Assembly (NCBI GenBank): GCA_002359495.1
Contig: DENB01000052.1
Span: 957 to 13,046 of the forward strand
DNA: 12,090 bases
Direction of reading: 5' to 3'
Source: Enterobacteriaceae bacterium UBA2655
GTDB lineage: Bacteria; Pseudomonadota; Gammaproteobacteria; Enterobacterales; Enterobacteriaceae
In this document: positions 7,759 through 12,090 of the stretch, one piece after another
Numbering within the stretch: position 1 is the first letter of the stretch
Layout: each line of letters opens with the position of its first letter
Translations under genes and position numbers: made by a program
Notes under the pieces: generated by a model
Told to the model about the DNA's origin: nothing
What the model saw: only the letters and a program-made list of their open reading frames with translations
The model's database searches: none

Positions 7759-8681
7759 GCTTTTACTCCCGTTTTTCCCTGCACCAGGCTGACAAACAGC
7801 TCTTCCAGTCGGTTCGCTTTGTTACGCATGCTCAGCACCTGAACGCCCTGCGCGCTCAGCTGGCTGAACACGCTGTTCAGACCCTGCTCGCGCATCACTT
7901 CCACCTCCAGCGTCGAGGTATCGACCAGACGGTACTGGAAGCCCTCCAGCGACGGCAGCGGGCTGCGCGGCGCGAGATCGAGGATAAAAGTTTCCGATTG
8001 CAGCTTGGCGAGCAGCCCCTTCATTGAGGTGTTCTCCACCAGCTCGCCGCTCTGGATAATGCCGATATTGCGGCACAGCATTTCCGCCTCTTCGAGATAG
8101 TGAGTGGTGAGAATGATGGTGGTGCCTTTGGCGTTCAGCTCTTTCAGGAAGGTCCACATGGAGCGGCGCAGTTCGATATCGACGCCGGCCGTGGGTTCGT
8201 CAAGGATCAGCAGCTTCGGCTCATGCATCAGCGCGCGGGCGATCATCAGACGGCGCTTCATCCCGCCGGAGAGCATACGCGCGCGCTCGTTGCGTTTACC
8301 CCACAGATCGAGCTGCTTAAGGTATTTTTCCGCGCGCCCGGCCGCCTCGCGGCGTTCGACGCCATAATAGCCCGCCTGATTCACGACAATCTGCTGCACG
8401 GTTTCAAACGGGTTGAAGTTAAACTCCTGCGGCACCAGCCCGAGCTGGCGCTTGGCGTTGACCACATCTTTTTCCAGGTCATAGCCAAAAACCCGCACGC
8501 TGCCGGCAGATTTATTGACCAGCGAGCTGATGATGCCGATGGTGGTGGACTTACCGGCGCCGTTCGGTCCCAGCAGCGCATAAAAATCACCGGCTTCCAC
8601 ATTAAGATCAATCCCTTTCAGCGCCTGAACGCCGCCGGGATAGGTCTTTGTCAGCCTGGATAGTTCAAGTGCATAAGTCAT
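7755..8681 (-). CDS. yadG: ABC transporter ATP-binding protein YadG
   Basis: This is the cytoplasmic ATPase partner of YadH. The 308-residue product matches E. coli YadG in length and sequence. Walker A GPNGAGKST is at residues 38-46, the Q-loop glutamine at Q85 (LVPQEFNF) and the ABC signature LSGGM at 137-141. Walker B LLILDEP follows with D161 and E162, then TTHYLEEAEML. The region after about residue 230 is the usual C-terminal extension of drug-export type ATPases. The ATG at 8681 matches the family start, but its ribosome-binding site is weak. It diverges from can across a 107-nt gap. Substrate assignment cannot be made from sequence. Confidence 0.95.
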   Translation of the reverse strand: MTYALELSRLTKTYPGGVQALKGIDLNVEAGDFYALLGPNGAGKSTTIGIISSLVNKSAGSVRVFGYDLEKDVVNAKRQLGLVPQEFNFNPFETVQQIVVNQAGYYGVERREAAGRAEKYLKQLDLWGKRNERARMLSGGMKRRLMIARALMHEPKLLILDEPTAGVDIELRRSMWTFLKELNAKGTTIILTTHYLEEAEMLCRNIGIIQSGELVENTSMKGLLAKLQSETFILDLAPRSPLPSLEGFQYRLVDTSTLEVEVMREQGLNSVFSQLSAQGVQVLSMRNKANRLEELFVSLVQGKTGVKA

Positions 8682-8723
8682 ACAGAATCCATACCCTGTT
8701 TTTGATTACATTTTTATAACCGT

Positions 8724-8751
8724 TTGAAAATGCCTGGCGTTGTCCTATAGT
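8724..8751 (+). promoter_or_regulatory. Probable sigma-70 promoter of can
   Basis: TTGAAA (8724-8729) and TATAGT (8746-8751) are separated by 16 nt, in the yadG-can divergent gap. The predicted start of transcription near 8758 would give a leader of about 30 nt ending in ACAGG (8776-8780) before the can ATG. Hexamer quality is good, but no experiment supports it here. Confidence 0.55.
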
Positions 8752-8788
8752 ACTGCAACGCATTTTTGACGTATTACAGGTCACCCCG

Positions 8789-9451
8789 ATGAAAGAGATT
8801 GAAAGACTCATCAGTAATAACCGCGAATGGTCCAAATTGCTGGTTGAAGAGGATCCCGGTTTTTTCGAGCGCCTCGCGCTGGCGCAGAAGCCCCGTTTTC
8901 TCTGGATTGGCTGCTCGGACAGCCGCGTACCAGCGGAACGCCTTACCGGCCTTGAACCCGGCGAGCTTTTCGTTCATCGCAACGTCGCCAACCTGGTGAT
9001 CCATACCGACCTCAACTGCCTCTCCGTCGTGCAGTACGCCGTAGAAGTGTTGCAGGTGGAACATATTATTATCTGCGGCCACTACGGCTGCGGCGGCGTT
9101 CAGGCTGCGATTGAGAACCCGGAGCTGGGCCTGATTAACAACTGGCTGCTGCATATCCGCGATCTCTGGTACAAACACAGTTCGCTGCTGGGCGAGCTGC
9201 CGCCGGAAAAACGCTTCGATAAGCTGTGCGAAATCAATGTGGTGGAGCAGGTTTACAACCTCGGCCACTCTACGATTCTGCAATCAGCCTGGAAGCGCGG
9301 CCAGAAAGTTTCGCTGCACGGCTGGGTCTACGGCATCCACGACGGCTATCTGCGCGATCTGGAAGTGACCGCCACCAGCCGCGAAATTCTTGAGCAGCGT
9401 TACCGTCACGGCATTACTAATCTGCTGAATCATTCCGAAAGCTATCGCTAA
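8789..9451 (+). CDS. can: Beta-class carbonic anhydrase Can
   Basis: Can interconverts CO2 and bicarbonate and supplies bicarbonate for carboxylation reactions when CO2 is low. In E. coli it is essential in ordinary air. The product is 220 residues, as in E. coli. The zinc ligands of the beta class are all visible: C42 and D44 in GCSDSR, with R46 of the Asp-Arg dyad, and H98 and C101 in CGHYGCGG. The start at 8789 has ACAGG 8 nt upstream. It is convergent with hpt and divergent from yadGH, the same local order as in E. coli. Confidence 0.97.
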   Translation: MKEIERLISNNREWSKLLVEEDPGFFERLALAQKPRFLWIGCSDSRVPAERLTGLEPGELFVHRNVANLVIHTDLNCLSVVQYAVEVLQVEHIIICGHYGCGGVQAAIENPELGLINNWLLHIRDLWYKHSSLLGELPPEKRFDKLCEINVVEQVYNLGHSTILQSAWKRGQKVSLHGWVYGIHDGYLRDLEVTATSREILEQRYRHGITNLLNHSESYR

Positions 9452-9471
9452 CGGGTTGCGCATCATAATTC

Positions 9472-9490
9472 AGGCCGGCTCGTCCGGCCT
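9472..9490. terminator. G+C-rich hairpin between convergent can and hpt
   Basis: AGGCCGG (9472-9478) pairs perfectly with CCGGCCT (9484-9490) around CTCGT. It sits between the ends of can (9451) and hpt (9512). Neither side has a real T-run, so it may be a weak bidirectional terminator, a Rho-dependent end or an RNA-stabilising stem. Confidence 0.5.
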
Positions 9491-9511
9491 TGGAAGATTG
9501 TGCGATCCCGC

Positions 9512-10042
9512 TCAGAGCGGCACCACTTTGCCAATGTAAGGCAGATGACGATAGCGTTGAGCGTAGTCGATGCCGTAGCCCACCACAAACTCGTCGGGAA
9601 TGGTAAAGCCGACATATTCCACCGGCACCGCCACTTCACGGCGCTCCGGCTTATCCAATAGCGTACAGATCGCCAGCGACTTCGGCCCGCGCAGCTGCAG
9701 AATTTCACGCACCTTGCTCAGGGTGTTGCCCGAGTCGATGATATCTTCCACGATCAGCACATCCTTGCCGCGGATATCTTCATCCAGATCCTTGAGGATC
9801 TTGACGTCGCGCGTGCTGGACATACCGCTGCCGTAGCTGGAGGCGGTCATAAAGTCGACCTCATGCGGGACGTCGATGGCGCGACAGAGATCGGCCATAA
9901 ACATAAAGGAGCCGCGCAGCAGGCCGACCAGCACCATTTCGCTGCCGCTGTCACGGTAATGTTCGGTAATCTCTTTGCCCAGTTCGGCGATGCGGGAAGC
10001 GATCGTTTCTTGTGCGATCATCACTTCGACTGTATGTTTCAA
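9512..10042 (-). CDS. hpt: Hypoxanthine phosphoribosyltransferase
   Basis: Hpt salvages hypoxanthine, and guanine less well, with PRPP to form IMP or GMP. The product is 176 residues; E. coli Hpt has about 178. The PRPP-binding motif [14 protein letters not shown] (residues 95-108) is intact, as are [12 protein letters not shown] and [11 protein letters not shown]. The family start MKHTVEVMI is encoded from a TTG at 10042-10040. Six codons upstream there is an in-frame TAA (10060-10058) with no ATG or GTG between, so TTG is the only start that keeps the conserved N-terminus. A loose AAGAGA lies about 10 nt before it. The next in-frame ATG would remove seven conserved residues. This is the last gene of the conserved block. 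Confidence 0.95.
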   Translation of the reverse strand: MKHTVEVMIAQETIASRIAELGKEITEHYRDSGSEMVLVGLLRGSFMFMADLCRAIDVPHEVDFMTASSYGSGMSSTRDVKILKDLDEDIRGKDVLIVEDIIDSGNTLSKVREILQLRGPKSLAICTLLDKPERREVAVPVEYVGFTIPDEFVVGYGIDYAQRYRHLPYIGKVVPL

Positions 10043-10311
10043 AACGTAGATTTCTCTTTAATTTCAAAGGGATTTTCTGTCCGCCATTCGGTGTAAGTCC
10101 GATGGCCGATACATCGATCGATACAGGGATGTTTGCATAACCAGACACCGCTGCGAAAGCATCGGTACGATGATTCGCGCAAAGTATACCAGTTAACAGG
10201 GGGCGGCAGGAGCCTCGTCTGAGGTTTGACGTTTATAAGCTTTGGCGAATAAGAAATGAGATCTCGCACTCCTGAGCACCGTTCGGTTCAGCAGTAATCG
10301 TTGCATGGCCT
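10043..10311. other. Non-coding stretch between hpt and the symE-like gene
   Basis: This 269-nt stretch holds no convincing gene. It contains the probable hpt promoter and leader on the - strand, and a self-complementary ATCGATCGAT core near 10116-10125. A small CCTC/GAGG stem lies at 10213-10224. A possible + strand -35 element TTGACG (10226-10231) has no good -10 partner. In E. coli the neighbour of hpt is gcd, transcribed divergently. No gcd coding sequence is visible, so the boundary of an inserted accessory segment probably lies in or near this stretch. Confidence 0.4.
10183..10191 (-). promoter_or_regulatory. Probable extended -10 promoter for hpt
   Basis: On the - strand TGGTATACT (10191-10183) forms an extended -10 element: TG, one base, then TATACT. 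No good -35 hexamer is visible 16-18 nt upstream. Transcription would start near 10176, giving an hpt leader of about 130 nt. Confidence 0.45.
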
Positions 10312-10512
10312 TTGGTTATTAAGCCAGAGGCAGGCACACCCACAACCCGGCGGTATACTGTGGGCTATAACCGGGATCATGTTAAGCACCAGCCTTCGCC
10401 AGCCATTACCCTGAAGGGGCACTGGATGACGGCGCTGGGGTTTGAGACCGGGCAGAAGATCGAGGTGATTTGTGAGCAGGGGAAGCTGATCATCCGGCTG
10501 GCTGAGGAATGA
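10312..10512 (+). CDS. SymE-like small protein (SymE family type I toxin-antitoxin)
   Basis: The 66-residue product contains RRYTVGY followed by PAITLKGHWMTALGF and ETGQKIEV, then a C-terminal GKLIIRLAEE. This is the pattern of the SymE family, small proteins with an AbrB-like fold. E. coli SymE is an SOS-induced RNA-cleaving or nucleoid-acting toxin, repressed by the antisense RNA SymR. The best start is TTG at 10312, and its upstream region has no good Shine-Dalgarno. An ATG at 10305 is out of frame and runs into TAA after five codons, so the start may be decayed. No LexA box or clear antisense promoter was found. SymE-like genes often lie beside CDI and Rhs cassettes, as here; it converges with the immunity gene. 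Family call is fairly sure, activity is not. Confidence 0.7.
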   Translation: MVIKPEAGTPTTRRYTVGYNRDHVKHQPSPAITLKGHWMTALGFETGQKIEVICEQGKLIIRLAEE

Positions 10513-10521
10513 TCGGTAGAT

Positions 10522-10552
10522 AAAAAGATCCCGGCTCTGTTTGGCCGGGATC
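10522..10552 (-). terminator. Intrinsic terminator of the toxin/immunity genes
   Basis: GATCCCGGC (10527-10535) and GCCGGGATC (10544-10552) form a perfect 9-bp stem around an 8-nt loop. On the - strand it is followed by five T residues (10526-10522). It lies 9 nt after the stop codon of the immunity gene. It also lies 14 nt after the symE-like stop on the + strand but lacks a T-run in that direction. Confidence 0.88.
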
Positions 10553-10560
10553 ATGCACAT

Positions 10561-10914
10561 TTAAGACTGGTAGTCTTCATATTCCCAGGCAAAGACGCGG
10601 GAGAGCTTTTGCGCTATTTCCATCCAGTCGCTGCCTTCGCATTGATCGATATAATCGGTGATGGTTTTGGTTATTTCATCCAGATCATATTTGCGTACCA
10701 GAAGCGTGTGGCGCATCAGTTCCGGTAGCCAGTGATGTTTGCAGAGCCATTCCGGGGTACAGATAAATAGCTGATAATCGTGACCACCTTCTTGATCATC
10801 AGGACCAATACACAAGTTAACCCATAGTCCAAAGCTGTCGGCTTCTTCAGGCTTGTAAGTTTCAGGGCTAAAATCCGCTGAGTTAACTCCTAAAGTTTTA
10901 AGTATTCCTTTCAC
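10561..10914 (-). CDS. Probable immunity protein, Imm8-like (CdiI-type)
   Basis: The 117-residue soluble, acidic protein has no signal peptide or membrane segment. Three blocks recall the Imm8 family of polymorphic-toxin immunity proteins: [11 protein letters not shown] (about 28-38), CTPEWL (52-57), and a C-terminal [14 protein letters not shown]. It should bind and neutralise the toxin domain encoded just upstream. The start is GTG (10914-10912), which overlaps the toxin stop as GTGA. GGGG (10926-10923) lies 8 nt before it as a ribosome-binding site. The 4-nt overlap indicates coupled translation of toxin and immunity. The gene is visibly more A+T-rich than the housekeeping genes, as usual for immunity genes. 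A strong terminator follows. The family assignment is from memory of motifs; the immunity role rests on position as well. Confidence 0.7.
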   Translation of the reverse strand: MKGILKTLGVNSADFSPETYKPEEADSFGLWVNLCIGPDDQEGGHDYQLFICTPEWLCKHHWLPELMRHTLLVRKYDLDEITKTITDYIDQCEGSDWMEIAQKLSRVFAWEYEDYQS

Positions 10915-11984
10915 TGAGTAATCCCCATATGACCGTTACTAACTCTTTTGCCATCTTTTAATGTTTCAAAGTTGGCCTGTACTCCCGTTGGATTCAGGTC
11001 TTGCGGTGTATTCGGTTTGGATGCTGGGAAGCGATACACACGTGTACCATCGGCACTAACCCAACCTTTACCATCAGTAAGCAATCTGGCTCCATCACCA
11101 ACCCATATTTTACCTAGCCGATCCGCTTCCGCTGTTGTTCCCATTCCCACAGAGAAGTTAGGATTTGTTGTTCCACTCCCTTTAACAACCGCATCCAGCC
11201 TCGGATCCTGCTTCGCTATATTGTTCAGATTCTGTTGTACCAGATCGTCTTTCAGCTTCGGATAAGTCGCCGCGTTTTCCGCACCAGTGGATGATTTTGT
11301 TTCTGCCTGAGAACTGCCTTTATTCGGTGTAGCAGGCTGAGATGGTTTGGTTGTAGTGGATCCGGCTGGTTTTTCCGTCACACCTTTCAGCCCGGCAGCC
11401 CCGGCCAGTGCCGCCGTCAGCGCCTGAGCCTGCATCGCCGTATCATAGCGACTGGCGGCGGTATCCCAACTGACACCCGATGCCTGAGCTATTGCCGTTA
11501 TTGCCTGGTCACGACTTATACTTCCTGCATCCAGACCCTGTAATACGCTTTCCAGATTCTTCGCATCCTGCGGATACAGGTCTTTATACAACAGCGAATA
11601 AGTGACATTTTCACCATACTTATTTAACGCTTCCTGTGCCGGGCCAACCAGTGCTCCACAGCCTGAACCACCCTTGTTACCATCCGTACAGACCGCTTTT
11701 ATCGCCTGGTCGCGGGCTTTGTCTGTCTGGTTGATGGTCGCCAGCTCATTTTTCTCGTCCGCCGTGATAGCTCCGGCTTTTTCCTTACGCTCCAGAACCG
11801 CTTTTCTTTCCGCTTCCTGTACGCTCAGATAGTTATTCTCAACCGCATTCTTCCCTGCTCCCGCCCCCGCTGCCGCAGACGCCGTGCTGTCCCCGGCAAG
11901 CCCTCCGGCCATTCCCGCTGAAATCGTCGCCAGGGCGCTGACCGTCTGCTTCTGCTCCTCGCTCAGCTTCGACAGGTCGGTCAC
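10911..11984 (-). CDS. CdiA/FhaB-type C-terminal toxin fragment with VENN pre-toxin domain
   Basis: This is the 3' end of a contact-dependent growth inhibition exoprotein, not a full-length one. Counting from the GTG at 11984, residues 4-47 ([17 protein letters not shown], then [19 protein letters not shown]) form the conserved pre-toxin region ending in VENN (48-51). Residues 52 to about 200 have the variable entry domain, with two cysteines (C99, C109). A Ser/Thr/Pro/Lys-rich linker follows to about 240. The last 110-120 residues are the likely toxin, with [36 protein letters not shown] and a terminal NGHMGITQ. Similar QANFE...NGH endings recur in polymorphic toxins, but I cannot name the catalytic activity. 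The frame is open from 12008 but a TAG lies just before it (12011-12009). GGAGGG (12002-11997), 12 nt from the GTG, could allow initiation. Delivery would need an intact CdiA elsewhere. Confidence 0.82.
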   Translation of the reverse strand: MTDLSKLSEEQKQTVSALATISAGMAGGLAGDSTASAAAGAGAGKNAVENNYLSVQEAERKAVLERKEKAGAITADEKNELATINQTDKARDQAIKAVCTDGNKGGSGCGALVGPAQEALNKYGENVTYSLLYKDLYPQDAKNLESVLQGLDAGSISRDQAITAIAQASGVSWDTAASRYDTAMQAQALTAALAGAAGLKGVTEKPAGSTTTKPSQPATPNKGSSQAETKSSTGAENAATYPKLKDDLVQQNLNNIAKQDPRLDAVVKGSGTTNPNFSVGMGTTAEADRLGKIWVGDGARLLTDGKGWVSADGTRVYRFPASKPNTPQDLNPTGVQANFETLKDGKRVSNGHMGITQ

Positions 11985-11985
11985 G

Positions 11986-12090
11986 TCAGGATAAAACCCT
12001 CCACCCCGCTACCGCTTTCGCCGCAAGCTCCCCGCAGCCGCGTCCGTGGTAGCGGGAGCCGCGTTTGCGCATCTTAGGAGATTATTAACT
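11986..12090 (-). pseudogene. Interrupted cdiA remnant upstream of the toxin fragment
   Basis: The toxin frame carries TAG at 12011-12009. Further upstream the same frame is open to the window edge and reads ANAAPATTDAAAG near 12068-12030. A second frame, which starts at ATG 12072 and stops at TGA 11988-11986, reads [11 protein letters not shown]. That continues the alanine-rich pre-toxin pattern as I remember it from CdiA proteins. The toxin frame resumes with [11 protein letters not shown]. The simplest reading is a once-continuous cdiA frame broken by two opposite small indels: near the G-run at 12033-12030, and near the AGGGTTTT at 12000-11993. The 28-codon reading frame itself has no good Shine-Dalgarno. 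Assignment depends on remembered family patterns. Confidence 0.45.

Noticed and set aside
8100..8663. Open frame antisense to yadG (187 codons)
   Set aside because: yadG is unambiguous on the other strand and this frame shows no family pattern.
10113..10133. Possible LexA-like box in the hpt leader (CTGT, 8 nt, ATGT on the - strand)
   Set aside because: The right half does not match ACAG, so it is not a credible LexA site; the ATCGATCGAT core is self-complementary by composition.
10312..10420. Antisense RNA like SymR opposite the symE-like gene
   Set aside because: I looked for a - strand promoter and found TATAGC and TATACC -10-like words without a suitable -35, so I do not annotate it.
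1..12090. CRISPR array, tRNA or rRNA gene, insertion sequence
   Set aside because: No regularly spaced repeats, cloverleaf-like sequence or transposase frame was seen anywhere in the window.

Overview
The window is chromosomal DNA from a gammaproteobacterium of the order Enterobacterales. Protein sequences and gene order match the Escherichia coli region hrpB/thpR–sfsA–dksA–gluQ–pcnB–folK–panBCD–yadGH–can–hpt closely. The G+C-rich codon use and the compact order fit Erwiniaceae relatives such as Pantoea, Erwinia or Mixta better than E. coli itself. As I remember the E. coli map, it has a fimbrial cluster between folK and panB, rpnC between panC and panD, and further genes between panD and yadH. 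None of these is present here. The genus is an inference.

Positions 1-4747 (+ strand) are mostly RNA and translation genes. They are the 3' part of thpR (RNA ligase/2',3'-cyclic phosphodiesterase), sfsA, dksA (ppGpp co-factor of RNA polymerase), gluQ (glutamyl-queuosine tRNA(Asp) synthetase), pcnB (poly(A) polymerase I) and folK (pterin pyrophosphokinase). pcnB reads from a conserved AUU start, and the gluQ ribosome-binding site lies inside a strong hairpin. Positions 4834-6927 (+) are panB, panC and panD, which make pantoate, pantothenate and beta-alanine for coenzyme A synthesis. A terminator-like hairpin separates panC from panD, and a bidirectional terminator follows panD.

Positions 6988-8681 (- strand) are yadG-yadH, an ABC-2 type exporter pair with a 4-nt overlap. 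They diverge from can (+, beta-carbonic anhydrase), and can converges with hpt (-, hypoxanthine phosphoribosyltransferase).

Beyond hpt, where E. coli has gcd, the window changes character. It holds a small SymE-like toxin-family gene (+), a strong terminator, and on the - strand a contact-dependent-inhibition (CDI) type module. That module is a CdiA C-terminal fragment with the VENN pre-toxin motif and a C-terminal toxin domain, overlapping by 4 nt a CdiI-like immunity gene that resembles the Imm8 family. The upstream cdiA frame is interrupted by a stop, and cdiA-like codons appear in another frame. This suggests an orphan or decayed toxin/immunity cassette. It is the accessory part of the window and the most interesting region; the rest is conserved housekeeping sequence.
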